Shown here: positions 50,477 to 59,136 of the stretch, in pieces | How positions within the stretch are numbered: position 1 is the stretch's first letter | How the letters are laid out: each line of letters opens with the position of its first letter | NCBI RefSeq assembly: GCF_011065895.1 | Contig: NZ_JAALCR010000010.1 | Span: 1 to 64,000, forward strand | DNA length: 64,000 bases | From: Paludisphaera rhizosphaerae | GTDB taxonomy: Bacteria; Planctomycetota; Planctomycetia; Isosphaerales; Isosphaeraceae | Direction of reading: 5' to 3' | Notes under the pieces: generated by a model | What the model was told of the DNA's origin: nothing | Databases searched by the model: none | What the model saw: only the letters and a program-made list of their open reading frames with translations | Position numbers and translations under genes: made by a program

Positions 50477-53377
50477 ATGTGGACCCAGAATTACGACCCC
50501 GTCGGCTGGTGGCCGGCCTCGACGTTTTTCGCGGCCTTGCCGATTTTGACGCTGATGGGGCTGTTGCTCTCGAACCGGATCGCGGCGTGGAAGGCCGCGG
50601 CGGCGGCGCTGGCGGCGGCCATGTTGACGGCGACCATGCGGTTCGGGATGCCCTGGCACATGGCGCTCTCGGCGGCCGGGATGGGGGTGGTCTTCGCCCT
50701 GATCCGGGTCGTCTACCTCATCGTCGCGGCGATGTTCCTTTACGACATCGCGGTCAAGACCGGTCGGTTCGAGGTGATGAAGGCGTCGATCGCCCGGCTC
50801 TCGCCCGATCGCCGGGTGCAGGCGGTGCTGGTGGCCTTCTCATTCGGCGGGTTCCTGGAGGGCTGCGCCGGGTTCGGCGCGCCGGTGGCGATCTGCTCCG
50901 CGTTCCTGGTCGGCCTGGGGTTCCACCCGCTTCAGGCGGCGATTCTTGGTCTGGTCGCCGACACGGTCTGTGTGTGCTGGGGGAGCGTCGGCATTCCTCT
51001 GGTGACCCTGGGGGCGATCTCAGGGATGGACGTGCAAGCGCTCAACGTCACAACGGCCGCGATCCTGGTCCCCGCCGCTTTGACGATCCCGTTCTGGCTG
51101 GCGGCGATCGTCGCCGGGCCTCGCGGAGCGCTCGGGGTCTGGCCGACCTTGTTGACGGTCGGCGGCACGTATGCGGCGGTGCAGTTCTTCTGGGCGCGCT
51201 TCGTCAACGTGGAGTTGGTTTCGATCGCCGCGGCGATCGCCAGCCTGGCGGCGGGCGCCGTGGCCCTTCGGCTCTGGAAGCCCGCGAATCACTGGCGATT
51301 CGACGGGGAGGACGCCGCCGACGCCGCCGTTTCGGAGACGTATTCCGCCCGCGAGATCGTCCGAGCGTGGCTGCCGTTCGCGGTCTTGACGGCGATCGTC
51401 ATGATCTGGGTCGCGCCGGCGGTGAAGCCTCGGCTGGAGACGCTGGGTACGTTCAAGTTCGAGGTCGCGCCCCTGCATTTGAAGGTCGCGCGCGGGGCGG
51501 CGGTGACGGGGCACGAGACGCCGACTCCGACCGACCTGGAGAAGGCGGTGGCCGAAGTGCCGCTGCTGTCGACGGTCGGGACGGCGGTGCTGCTGTCGGC
51601 GATCCTCGGCGGCTTGCTGGCCGGCGTGGGGCCGGTCGAGCAGGGGCGTGTTTTCGCCGGGACCGTGAAGCGGATGGCGAAACCGGCGGCGGCGATCCTC
51701 TGCATGCTGGCCCTGGGATACGTGACCCGATATTCGGGGATGGACGCCGTGCTCGGCCTGGCGTTCACCCGGACGGGCACGGCGCTTTACCCAGCGTTCG
51801 GCACCTGGCTGGGTTGGCTGGGGACGGCGCTGACGGGGTCGATCACGTCGAGCAACGTCCTGTTCGGCAACCTCCAGAAGATCACGGCCACGCACCTGGG
51901 GATCTCGCCGATTCTGATGGGGGCGGCGAACACCGCGGGCGGGGCGATGGGGAAGATGATCGCCGCCGCGTCGATCGTCGTGGCCGCCGCGGCGACTGGC
52001 GAGACGGGCCATGAGGGGAAGGTGCTGCGAGGCTCGCTGCCGCACAGCCTGGCGATGGGCCTGTTCACGGCGATCCTCGTCTGGGCCGTCGCCTGGTTCG
52101 CGCCTCTGGCCGCGATCGAGCCCGAGAAGAAGGGGGGCTCAGGATCGGAAAACGTCGTCCCCCGCTGGCGCTGGCGATCGGTCGACGCGGAAGTACCCCA
52201 GGTCGATCCGGGGCGGCCGACCCAGGACCACGTCGGCGACGAGTTCCGCGGTGGCCGGCGAGAGCTGCAGCCCCGCCCGGCGATGACCCGTGGCGACCAC
52301 CAGGTTTCGGAACCCCGGCGCGAGGCCGATGTACGGTCGGGAGTCCAGGCTGCCGGGCCGGAGCCCCGCCCAGGTGGCCTCGATCCGGGCGTCGGCCAGC
52401 GCCGGGCAGAGCGAGGCGGCCACGTCCAGAAGGCTTTGGAACGCATCGGCCGTGGGGAGCACGTCGAAACCGGCCTCTTCCTCGGTCGCCCCGATCAGGA
52501 CTCGGCCCTCGTCGCGCGGGACGAGGTAACGCTTGCCGTGCTCGACGATCCGTCGCAGCACGGGTCGGCCGCAGTCGACCAGCACGATCTGGCCTTTCAC
52601 CGGGGGCGTCGGCGCGGAGACGCCCACGCCTTCCAGCAGGTCGCCCGACCACGCGCCGGCGGCGACCACGACCGTCTCGGCGTGAACTTCGCCATCGGCG
52701 GTGCGGACGCCCGTCACGCGGTCGCCCTGGGTGGCGAAGCCCTCGACCCCACGGTGCGACAGGACGATCCCGCCGCGAAGGCGAAAGGCTTCCGCCAGCG
52801 CCCGCAGGTGCCACGGGTTGCGGATCTGGGCGCGGTCGGGGAGGAAGTACGCAGCGCGGAGGTCGGTCGTCAGGGCCGGCTCGACGCGGGCGATGTCGGC
52901 CGGGGCGAGCCGTTCGTAGGCGATCCCCTCGACGCGCCAGCGGCCGGCGGTGGTCCGCAGGTCGCGCTCGTCGGTCTCGGTCATGGCGACGTCGACGCCG
53001 CCGGAACGGCGATAGCCGTTGTCGATCCCAGTCTCCTCGCGGAGGACGGCCGACCACTCGGGATAAAGTCGGGCGCTCCAGGCCCTGAGGGCGAGCGTGG
53101 GATGCGAGGGCGTCCGGTCCGGGTCGCTCTGGGCGGGGAGCATCCCCGCGCCGGCCCACGAGGCCTCGCGACCGGGCTGGCGGCGGTCCAGCACGGCGAC
53201 GGAGAGTCCTTCGCGCGTCAGGGCGAAGGCGATGGAGAGCCCAACGATCCCGCCCCCCGCGACGACCACGTCGAAACGATCGGCCATATCCCCGGACGCC
53301 TTTCTCCTCAGCGGTCTTTCTTCGAGATTCGTCTTCCCCCCTGGAGGGGGAAGACAGACCGCGGAGCGGTCAGATGA
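50477..53377 (+). CDS. lctP: L-lactate permease (LctP family) with a non-stop antisense extension
   Basis: The conserved protein covers 50477 to about 52120 (roughly 548 residues, a normal LctP length). It has about 13 membrane segments and the motifs FGGFLEGCAGFGAPVAICSAFL, ITSSNVLFGNLQKITATHLG and ANTAGGAMGKMIAAASIVVAAAAT. It imports lactate or glycolate with a proton. After the last membrane helix (ILVWAVAWFAPLA) the frame has no stop until 53377, running antisense through thiO for about 1.2 kb, and the stop lies inside a REP-like repeat. Either the extension is real or a stop was lost; a G6 run at 52133-52138 is a candidate indel site. Confidence 0.75.
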   Translation: MWTQNYDPVGWWPASTFFAALPILTLMGLLLSNRIAAWKAAAAALAAAMLTATMRFGMPWHMALSAAGMGVVFALIRVVYLIVAAMFLYDIAVKTGRFEVMKASIARLSPDRRVQAVLVAFSFGGFLEGCAGFGAPVAICSAFLVGLGFHPLQAAILGLVADTVCVCWGSVGIPLVTLGAISGMDVQALNVTTAAILVPAALTIPFWLAAIVAGPRGALGVWPTLLTVGGTYAAVQFFWARFVNVELVSIAAAIASLAAGAVALRLWKPANHWRFDGEDAADAAVSETYSAREIVRAWLPFAVLTAIVMIWVAPAVKPRLETLGTFKFEVAPLHLKVARGAAVTGHETPTPTDLEKAVAEVPLLSTVGTAVLLSAILGGLLAGVGPVEQGRVFAGTVKRMAKPAAAILCMLALGYVTRYSGMDAVLGLAFTRTGTALYPAFGTWLGWLGTALTGSITSSNVLFGNLQKITATHLGISPILMGAANTAGGAMGKMIAAASIVVAAAATGETGHEGKVLRGSLPHSLAMGLFTAILVWAVAWFAPLAAIEPEKKGGSGSENVVPRWRWRSVDAEVPQVDPGRPTQDHVGDEFRGGRRELQPRPAMTRGDHQVSEPRREADVRSGVQAAGPEPRPGGLDPGVGQRRAERGGHVQKALERIGRGEHVETGLFLGRPDQDSALVARDEVTLAVLDDPSQHGSAAVDQHDLAFHRGRRRGDAHAFQQVARPRAGGDHDRLGVNFAIGGADARHAVALGGEALDPTVRQDDPAAKAKGFRQRPQVPRVADLGAVGEEVRSAEVGRQGRLDAGDVGRGEPFVGDPLDAPAAGGGPQVALVGLGHGDVDAAGTAIAVVDPSLLAEDGRPLGIKSGAPGPEGERGMRGRPVRVALGGEHPRAGPRGLATGLAAVQHGDGESFARQGEGDGEPNDPAPRDDHVETIGHIPGRLSPQRSFFEIRLPPWRGKTDRGAVR
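52139..53287 (-). CDS. thiO: Glycine oxidase ThiO (FAD-dependent amino-acid oxidase)
   Basis: 382 residues of the DAO fold. The FAD motif FDVVVAGGGIVGLSIAFALTREGLSVAVLDR is at the N terminus, then PGREASWAGAGML, ETVVVAAGAWSGDLL, PPVKGQIVLVD, YLVPRDEGRVLIGATEEEAGFD, and the C-terminal RPYIGLAPGFRNLVVATGHRRAGLQLSPATAELVADVVLG. ThiO oxidises glycine to dehydroglycine for the thiazole of thiamine, but no other thi genes are here. The Met at 53287 precedes the FAD motif; the frame upstream is repeat DNA. It overlaps the opposite lctP frame over its full length and shares the minus strand with the gene 20 bp upstream. Confidence 0.88.
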   Translation of the reverse strand: MADRFDVVVAGGGIVGLSIAFALTREGLSVAVLDRRQPGREASWAGAGMLPAQSDPDRTPSHPTLALRAWSARLYPEWSAVLREETGIDNGYRRSGGVDVAMTETDERDLRTTAGRWRVEGIAYERLAPADIARVEPALTTDLRAAYFLPDRAQIRNPWHLRALAEAFRLRGGIVLSHRGVEGFATQGDRVTGVRTADGEVHAETVVVAAGAWSGDLLEGVGVSAPTPPVKGQIVLVDCGRPVLRRIVEHGKRYLVPRDEGRVLIGATEEEAGFDVLPTADAFQSLLDVAASLCPALADARIEATWAGLRPGSLDSRPYIGLAPGFRNLVVATGHRRAGLQLSPATAELVADVVLGRPPRIDLGYFRVDRSPAPAGDDVFRS

Positions 53378-54369
53378 GGGGGACGACCGCCGTCGCATGC
53401 GCGTTCGAGCCTTGCCGTGAACGCGGAGCCGATCGCCCCCTCATCCGGCCCTTCGGGCCACCTTCCCCCTCCAGGGGGGAAGGCCGTTATGGTCGGCCCT
53501 CCGAATCCGTGACGATCGGCCTTCTTCAACGATCGCGGCGGGTGCGATTTCCAGGCCGAGGCCGAGAGGCGGTCGAGGCCGCCGTGCTCGCTGGCGAGGA
53601 TCAGGTCGTCGCCGTCCCAGGCGATCCCCTCGACCTGGCGGTCTCCCTTCAGCCGCACCTCGGCCGACATCCGCAGGCCGTCCCACGATGGCGGCGCGGG
53701 GCGGTCGTACACGCGGACGACGTCGACCCCGCAAACGGCCAGCCGACGGCCGTCGGGCGAGAGGTCCGCGCCGGTGGCCGGGTCGATGAAACCGGGGAGC
53801 ACGCCGATCTTCCGGGCGGTCGTCGGCCGCAGGAGCGGGGCGGGGGGCTCCAGCGGAACCTCGCGCAGCTCGGCCTCCTTGCCGTCGAATCGCTTGGTCA
53901 CCAGCACGGCGCGATCGCCCTCGACGACGAGGCTCTCGGCGTCGAAGCAGTCGTTGGTCGGCCGGGCGTAGAACGTGGCGGCGGTGGGTTTCAGCGGGCC
54001 GACCGCCGGTCGATCGGGGTCGGGTTCATCGAACCGATAGATGGCGCGGAGTCGAAGGAGGCCCTTGTTGTCGCCGATGTCGCCGATGTACAGCCGCCCG
54101 CGGTCGTCGATTGCCGCATCCTCCCAGTCGAGGTTCGGCGCGGCGAGGTCGAACGAGCGGATCGTGCGGGCGTCGCGGCCGACGGCGATGAGGGCCGGCG
54201 GATTGCCCGAGTCGTTATGGACCCAGAAGACGTCCGGTCGACGACGGCCTCGAACGATCCCCGAGGCCTCCGGCGCGACGCGGGCGTCGAACTCGCCGAG
54301 CGGCTCGGGACGGACGCGGGGCTCGTCTGCAACCAGCAGGATCAGGAAGGCGAGCAGCGGGACCATCAT
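53308..54369 (-). CDS. Propeller-like secreted protein with a repeat-derived C terminus
   Basis: 353 residues. A short hydrophobic N terminus (VPLLAFLILLVADE) suggests export. The body looks like a beta-propeller of the SMP-30/NHL kind: DVFWVHNDSGNPPALIAVGRDARTIRSFDL, WEDAAIDDRGRLYIGDIGDN, LSPDGRRLAVCGVDVVRVYD, VEGIAWDGDDLILASEHGGLDRL. No catalytic residues are evident. From about residue 293 onward (after LKKADRHGF) the sequence is read through the REP-like repeats at 53330-53494, so the last 60 residues are repeat-encoded and the stop lies beyond them. Confidence 0.75.
   Translation of the reverse strand: MMVPLLAFLILLVADEPRVRPEPLGEFDARVAPEASGIVRGRRRPDVFWVHNDSGNPPALIAVGRDARTIRSFDLAAPNLDWEDAAIDDRGRLYIGDIGDNKGLLRLRAIYRFDEPDPDRPAVGPLKPTAATFYARPTNDCFDAESLVVEGDRAVLVTKRFDGKEAELREVPLEPPAPLLRPTTARKIGVLPGFIDPATGADLSPDGRRLAVCGVDVVRVYDRPAPPSWDGLRMSAEVRLKGDRQVEGIAWDGDDLILASEHGGLDRLSASAWKSHPPRSLKKADRHGFGGPTITAFPPGGGRWPEGPDEGAIGSAFTARLERACDGGRPPHLTAPRSVFPLQGGRRISKKDR
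53330..53494. repeat. REP-like repeat pair, type A (53330-53389) and A' (53431-53494)
   Basis: Same head-to-head arrangement and spacing as 24-192. The pair lies inside the 3' end of the propeller-like gene and supplies the stop codon of the lctP frame. Confidence 0.85.
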
Positions 54370-54513
54370 GAGGCGGCGACCTTTCGGCAGGACGGCTTCC
54401 CATCGTACCAGGACGCCGCCCTACCGGCCACCGCTTGCGAGAGGCGGGTGAGCCCGTCAAACTGGTCCCGGGCTACGTCCGCCCCTTCCGCGATGAGCAT
54501 TCCTCGGTGATCA

Positions 54514-54795
54514 ATGATGGAAACCCCGATGATCCGCCCTGGGGCGGTGCAGAGCCCGGAATCGCCGCTCCGCCTGGCCGTCCGATTCGACGACGCCGCC
54601 GCGGGGAACCTGGCGATCCAGCTTTTGACCACCCTGGGCGTCTCCAACGACCGGCTCGGCGTCGTCGACCCTGACCGCATGGAAGGGGGCCGAGGCATGA
54701 TCCTCTCCGCCACCTTCGCCGATGAACCCACCCGCATTCGCGCCGAGGACGTCTGCCGCAAACTCGGCGGCCGCGTCCACCGCTGGCGAGGATAA
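54514..54795 (+). CDS. Small hypothetical protein
   Basis: 93 residues. The body RLAVRFDDAAAGNLAIQLLTTLGVSNDRLGVVDPDRMEGGRGMILSATFADEPTRIRAEDVCRKLGGRVHRWRG has the alternating strand-helix composition of a small ferredoxin-like or ACT-like domain, which is inference. It does not resemble the Arg-rich chance frames nearby. The start is uncertain: Met residues occur at 54514, 54517 and 54529. The DUF1080 gene follows by 69 bp on the same strand. Confidence 0.5.
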   Translation: MMETPMIRPGAVQSPESPLRLAVRFDDAAAGNLAIQLLTTLGVSNDRLGVVDPDRMEGGRGMILSATFADEPTRIRAEDVCRKLGGRVHRWRG

Positions 54796-54864
54796 GTGAT
54801 CCCGCTCGCTCCGGCACCTTCCTGCTCGACCCGCCCTACCATCCCAAGAAAGGCGTCCCACGAC

Positions 54865-55668
54865 ATGCCCACGATTCGACCCGCCCTGGCCCTGTCCGCG
54901 CTTGTGGTCTCTTTCGGTCTGGCCGCATCGGCGAAGGCTGAAGAGCCCGCGCCACTGCTCAAGTTCAACGGCAAGAATCTGGACGGGTTTTACACGTACC
55001 TGCACAACAACAAGTATGCGGATCCGGACGGCGTCTTCACGGTCGTCGACGGCGAGCTGCGGATCTCGGGCAAGGAGCTGGGGGGCGTCTGCACGAAGGG
55101 GGAGTTTGAGAACTACCGCCTGATCACCGAGTGGCGCTGGACGGGCGAGACCCACCCGCCCCGGACCAAGGCGGCGCGGGACTCGGGGATCCTCCTTCAT
55201 TGCACGGGGCCGGACGACGCCCACGGCGGGCACTGGATGCGATCGATGGAGTGCCAGCTCATCGAGGGGGGCTCGGGCGATTTCATCGTGGTGACGGGCA
55301 GCAAGTCGCCCGAGCCCATGAGCCTGAGCGCCCACGTCCGCCAGGAGACCGACAAGCAGTGGTACTACACGCCCGACGGCTCCGGCGAACTTCGCGCCTT
55401 CAACGGCGGCCGGATCAACTGGTGGGGCCGGAAGGTCGGCTGGAAGGACGAGGTCGGCATCCGCGGCGAGAAGGACGTCGAGAAGCCCGTCGGCGAGTGG
55501 AACACGATGGAAGTCGTCTGCGACGGCGACAAGATCACCAACATCCTCAACGGCCACGTCGTCAACGTCGGTGAGAAGTCGACCGTGACCAAGGGCAAGG
55601 TGACGTTCCAGTCCGAATTCGCGGGCGTCGCCTTCCGCCGGATCGAGATCCTGCCCCTGAAGAAGTGA
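54865..55668 (+). CDS. DUF1080 family (3-keto-disaccharide hydrolase-like) secreted protein
   Basis: 267 residues with a signal peptide (LALSALVVSFGLAASAKAEE). The concanavalin-like DUF1080 fold is seen in LLKFNGKNLDGFYTYLHNNK, FTVVDGELRISGKELGGVCTKGEFENYRLITEWRW, RDSGILLHCTGPDDAHGGHWMRSMECQLIEGGSGDF, and EWNTMEVVCDGDKITNILNGHVVN. The family includes 3-keto-glucoside-processing enzymes, and several members remain uncharacterised. The Met at 54865 has an AGAAAGG site and opens the signal peptide. A hairpin follows the stop. Confidence 0.88.
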   Translation: MPTIRPALALSALVVSFGLAASAKAEEPAPLLKFNGKNLDGFYTYLHNNKYADPDGVFTVVDGELRISGKELGGVCTKGEFENYRLITEWRWTGETHPPRTKAARDSGILLHCTGPDDAHGGHWMRSMECQLIEGGSGDFIVVTGSKSPEPMSLSAHVRQETDKQWYYTPDGSGELRAFNGGRINWWGRKVGWKDEVGIRGEKDVEKPVGEWNTMEVVCDGDKITNILNGHVVNVGEKSTVTKGKVTFQSEFAGVAFRRIEILPLKK

Positions 55669-55687
55669 CCTCAGTTGGCCCCACTTA

Positions 55688-55716
55688 GTAGGGGCGCCTC
55701 TTGTGGGCGCCCCTAC
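55688..55716. terminator. Hairpin terminator between DUF1080 and rbsK
   Basis: GTAGGGGCGCC (55688-55698), a 7-base loop and GGCGCCCCTAC (55706-55716) form a perfect 11 bp stem between two convergent stop codons, probably a bidirectional terminator. Confidence 0.6.
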
Positions 55717-55727
55717 GAGTCGACGCA

Positions 55728-56660
55728 TCAGTCCTCGACGTGGACGAAGCGGTCGATGGCCTCGCGAGTCGGCAGCGCCGACTGCGCGCCGAACTGGGTG
55801 ACGGCCAGCCCGGCCGCAGACGTGGCCCAGGCGAGGGCCTCGCCCAGCGGCCGGCCCTCGGCGATCACGGCGGCGAAGGCCCCGTTGAACGCGTCTCCCG
55901 CGCCGACGGCGTCGACGGCCGGCACGCGGCGGCCGGGGACCTCGTAGACCTCGCCGCCAGTCGCCGCCAGGCAGCCGTCGCGGCCAAGGGTGACGACCAC
56001 CGTCTTCGGCCCTCGCGCCCGGATACGGTCGGCGAGGTCGGCAGCCGAATCGCGGCGTCCGGCCTCTCCCGCCAGCGCCTGGGCCTCGACGCGGTTGGGG
56101 GTGACGATGTCGGCCGCGGCCAGCAGGTCGGCGATCGCCGGGTCGTCGGCCCGAGGCGCCGGCGCCGGGTTGAGGATGACCGTCATGCCCGCCTCACGCC
56201 CTCGCTTCATCGCCGCCAGCGCGACGGGGATCGGAACCTCCAGCCCAGTCAGGAGCACGTCGCCCGCGCGGAACAGATCGGCCGGCAGTGCGGCGATGTC
56301 CTCGGGCGTGAGGCTCAGGTTGGCCCCCGACGCGACGGCGATCACGTTCTCGCCGTCCTCCGCCACGAAGATCAGCGCGACCCCCGAAGCCACCCCCGGG
56401 ACGACCTTCACGTGCGAGACGTCGATCCCCTCGCCGCGGTAACGCTCAACCGCCTGCCGCCCCAGGTCGTCGTCTCCGACCGCCGTCATGAACACGACCT
56501 CCGCCCCCGCCCGCCGAGCCGCCACCGCCTGATTCGCCCCCTTGCCCCCGGGCGTCGTGGCGAACTCCCCGCCCAGGATGGTCTCCCCCGGAGCAGGCAA
56601 CCGCGGCACGCGCACAGTCATATCGGTGTTCGACGATCCGACCAGGACGATCCTTGCCAT
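55728..56660 (-). CDS. rbsK: Ribokinase (PfkB family)
   Basis: 310 residues. It phosphorylates ribose at O-5 with ATP. Signature 1 is GGKGANQAVAARRAGA near residue 38. Signature 2 is VDAVGAGDAFNGAFAAVIAEG with the catalytic Asp in GAGDAF. VITPN-like DIVTPNRVEAQAL and VVTLGRDGCL are also present. The first strand, GSSNTDMTVRVPRLPAPGETI, with its NTD, is typical of ribokinase rather than fructokinase. No ribose transporter is adjacent. A GGAAAGG site lies upstream of the ATG. Confidence 0.9.
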   Translation of the reverse strand: MARIVLVGSSNTDMTVRVPRLPAPGETILGGEFATTPGGKGANQAVAARRAGAEVVFMTAVGDDDLGRQAVERYRGEGIDVSHVKVVPGVASGVALIFVAEDGENVIAVASGANLSLTPEDIAALPADLFRAGDVLLTGLEVPIPVALAAMKRGREAGMTVILNPAPAPRADDPAIADLLAAADIVTPNRVEAQALAGEAGRRDSAADLADRIRARGPKTVVVTLGRDGCLAATGGEVYEVPGRRVPAVDAVGAGDAFNGAFAAVIAEGRPLGEALAWATSAAGLAVTQFGAQSALPTREAIDRFVHVED

Positions 56661-56717
56661 CGAGGGCCTTTCCGCAGCGGTTGGGAAGAGGAGGCCGAGA
56701 CGCGATTCCTCTCGATC

Positions 56718-58118
56718 TTAGCGGGCGCGGTCGGCCGGTGCGACGCCCTTGGCCTCATGCTCGACAGGCCCCTTCGAGGAGATCCGGCAGTCGCGGGCGT
56801 CGAGGCCGACGACGACGGGCATGGTCGTCTCGTTGCGAAGCAGGACGTCGCGGGCGGGGCGCGGAGGGATCGGGGCCATGCCCTCCCCCATCATCGGCGT
56901 CCCGAATCCCAGCAGGATCGGGACGGGGCGCTTTCGAGGGGGGCCCGAGGCAGGTCGGATGGTCACCTCGTGTCGCGCCCCTTGAATGGCCGCCAGAGCG
57001 TGGACGTTCATGTCGGACTCGACGGCTGACAGTTCCAGATCGACCTTTGCGTCGTCGCCCTCGATGAGCAGCAGCGGGCCGTACTGGGCGTCGCCGCGGC
57101 AGCCCTTGACGACGGTTCGGCCGCCGACCCAGAAGGCGACCTCGCAGCCGACCGCCGTGCAATTCTCGACCCGCACGCCCCGCTCTGGTCGGAGCTCGAA
57201 CCCGTGGCGCATGTTCCTGGCGGTGCAGTTCCGGATGGTGATTTCCCCGGCGGCTTGCTCGTACATGCGGAAGCCGTCCTCGGAGAGCGACTTGATGTAG
57301 CCAGGGGTGACCCGGGCCTCGCCGCGGCGGTTCTTGGCCAGGGTGCGAAACTCGGCCTTGAACGCCGGGCCGGAGGTCTCGGCCAGCATCTCCGCCGTCG
57401 GCCTCATCACGCCCTCGACGTAGCAGCCCTCGAACTGGTGGTCGGAGCCTCCCTGGACGTAGATCCCGTGGCCGAACGACCGCATGAAGACCTTGCAGTC
57501 GATCAGCCGCGTGCGATCGCCGACGACGTGGACGCCGCTCTTCTTGAGGGGGTTGATGATGTTCGGCCCTCCCTTGCCGAAGAGGTCGCCGTATCCGTAG
57601 GGGAATGATCCGCGGACGGTGATCGTCCAGCTCCGCAGTGTGTTGTCGGCCCCGTCGACCGAGACGGCTGCGCCGCCGTTGGAGATCCCATCCCCCAGGT
57701 CGACGATCGTCAGTCCGCTCAGCGTGTTGTGCGACCCTGATATGACGAACTCGTTGGTGTGGATGGGAGGGGCGAGCGCCTTCCGGATCACCGTGTCTTC
57801 CTCGATGACGACGCCGTCCAGCCGGAACTCGTTCCGATCGCCGCTGAACGTCAGGAGCTGGAACTCATTGCGATCGTGCCGGCGGCGGGCCTCCGCGATC
57901 GAGACGACGTCGGTGAGTCGGTAAACGCCGGGCTTCATCACGACGACGTTCCCGCTGCGCCCGGCGTAATCCGCCAACTCCTTCAGACTGGAGATCTGGA
58001 CGACGTCGGCGACCGCGGCGAGAGGCCACGCGGCGACGAGGATCGTCGCCAGGCGGAGCGCCGTCGAGGGCCGACTCGGCAGGCGGACGTGATTCATATG
58101 AGAGCACTGATCATTCAT
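56718..58118 (-). CDS. Right-handed parallel beta-helix protein (PL6-like)
   Basis: 466 residues with a signal peptide (LATILVAAWPLAAVADV). The body has successive helix coils: ISSLKELADYAGRSGNVVVMKPGVYRL, NEFQLLTFSGDRNEFRLDGVVI, TNEFVISGSHNTLSGLTIVDLGDG, GIYVQGGSDHQFEGCYVEGV and ITIRNCTARNMRHGFELRPERGVRVENCTAVGCEVAFWVGG. This resembles chondroitinase B/PL6-type helices that act on uronic-acid polysaccharides. The catalytic Lys/Arg pair could not be placed, so activity is uncertain. Two close Met codons (58118 and 58097) exist and neither has a good ribosome site. Confidence 0.75.
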   Translation of the reverse strand: MNDQCSHMNHVRLPSRPSTALRLATILVAAWPLAAVADVVQISSLKELADYAGRSGNVVVMKPGVYRLTDVVSIAEARRRHDRNEFQLLTFSGDRNEFRLDGVVIEEDTVIRKALAPPIHTNEFVISGSHNTLSGLTIVDLGDGISNGGAAVSVDGADNTLRSWTITVRGSFPYGYGDLFGKGGPNIINPLKKSGVHVVGDRTRLIDCKVFMRSFGHGIYVQGGSDHQFEGCYVEGVMRPTAEMLAETSGPAFKAEFRTLAKNRRGEARVTPGYIKSLSEDGFRMYEQAAGEITIRNCTARNMRHGFELRPERGVRVENCTAVGCEVAFWVGGRTVVKGCRGDAQYGPLLLIEGDDAKVDLELSAVESDMNVHALAAIQGARHEVTIRPASGPPRKRPVPILLGFGTPMMGEGMAPIPPRPARDVLLRNETTMPVVVGLDARDCRISSKGPVEHEAKGVAPADRAR

Positions 58119-58142
58119 GGTCGATCGGCTCGAGTGGGTGTG

Positions 58143-58616
58143 CTACGAATATCTGGGTCCGCTGTTGCGAACCGGGTCGGTTGTATCATCTGGCTTGGCG
58201 TTCAGTCTCCGCACCTTGAGCAACCCGGCCAACGCGCCGGCAACCAACCCGACCGGCACGCCGTACACCAACCCCACGTGCAGATAGGGCGCCTGCCTCA
58301 TCGGCGAGGGGCCGCCCAGCCAGTTGGCGACGATGAAGGTCGGCACGGCCATCGCCGCGACACCGACTAACCCGCCGACGACGGCGGCTCTCACCCACGC
58401 GGGCAACGGCGAGTCGCCGAACGCCCAGGCCAACGCAACGGCTGTCAGGGAGCCGACTCCGCCGATCACGCCGAACGCCCAGGGTGGAAGTTCCACGAGC
58501 GCCTCGCGAGTATACCCGCCGGCCGCGAACATCGCATGGAGGACGAAGTCCGTCGTCTGCCAGGCGATGAGGGAGCCGACGAAGGCTGCGACACAGAGCC
58601 GAGTCAGCCTTCCCAT
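58143..58616 (-). CDS. Four-helix membrane protein, unknown function
   Basis: 157 residues. Four hydrophobic segments are visible: LCVAAFVGSLIAWQTTDFVL, FGVIGGVGSLTAVALAWAFG, AAVVGGLVGVAAMAVPTFIV and LVYGVPVGLVAGALAGLL, followed by a basic tail. It is an integral inner-membrane protein with no recognisable family. The start at 58616 has a GGAGGA site 10 nt upstream, while the longer frame to 58679 does not begin with one. It is followed 24 bp later by the beta-helix gene on the same strand. Confidence 0.65.
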   Translation of the reverse strand: MGRLTRLCVAAFVGSLIAWQTTDFVLHAMFAAGGYTREALVELPPWAFGVIGGVGSLTAVALAWAFGDSPLPAWVRAAVVGGLVGVAAMAVPTFIVANWLGGPSPMRQAPYLHVGLVYGVPVGLVAGALAGLLKVRRLNAKPDDTTDPVRNSGPRYS

Positions 58617-58728
58617 GTTCCAGAATCCTCCGCCGTCGATCATGCCAGGCTCAGCGGACCTGGCGACAGGAGCGACCATCGATGTGGCTGGAAAGCCGGC
58701 GACGGGTTGTGGTTGCTACAGCACACCG

Positions 58729-59052
58729 TTAGCCATCCCGGCCCTCATCGTGGATGCCCGATCGTCGATGGGCCACCGCTTTCAGGGAGGCCGACACGAA
58801 GAGAAAGCCGACGCAGGCGGGAAACGCAATGATGCAGCCGGGCAACAGGCGCCACCATCGCAAGGCTCGCTCATCGCCCGGTGATACCAGGCCGCCGAGG
58901 CCAGCGACGATGACAGCCGCGATCGCGGTCGATAACGCGAGGACCGCGCCGAGCAAGCCGAGGTAATAGCCTCGGTCTCCGATCATCCAGAGCCGACCCA
59001 GGCGGCGGCTACGTTCGCGGATACGCAGGTAGTCGGGATAGTCGAGGGACAT
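58729..59052 (-). CDS. Small two-helix membrane protein, unknown function
   Basis: 107 residues. A charged N terminus (MSLDYPDYLRIRERSRRLGRLW) is followed by two membrane helices: YYLGLLGAVLALSTAIAAVIVAGLGGL and LPGCIIAFPACVGFLFVSASL. A basic tail ends it. No family is recognised. The Met at 59052 begins the charged segment; longer frames reach 59133 but pass through less plausible sequence. The ribosome site is weak. Confidence 0.55.
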   Translation of the reverse strand: MSLDYPDYLRIRERSRRLGRLWMIGDRGYYLGLLGAVLALSTAIAAVIVAGLGGLVSPGDERALRWWRLLPGCIIAFPACVGFLFVSASLKAVAHRRSGIHDEGRDG

Positions 59053-59136
59053 ACCGCATGTCTCGCCGCCGCCAAATTCGGATTCGCCGGAATCCATCAA
59101 GAAACAAACACCGGTTCGCCCCAGCCCTTCCAAAGC

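Noticed and set aside
52065-53159. Other frames on the minus strand inside thiO
   Set aside because: They have no family motifs, and thiO itself carries the FAD-binding and DAO-type motifs.
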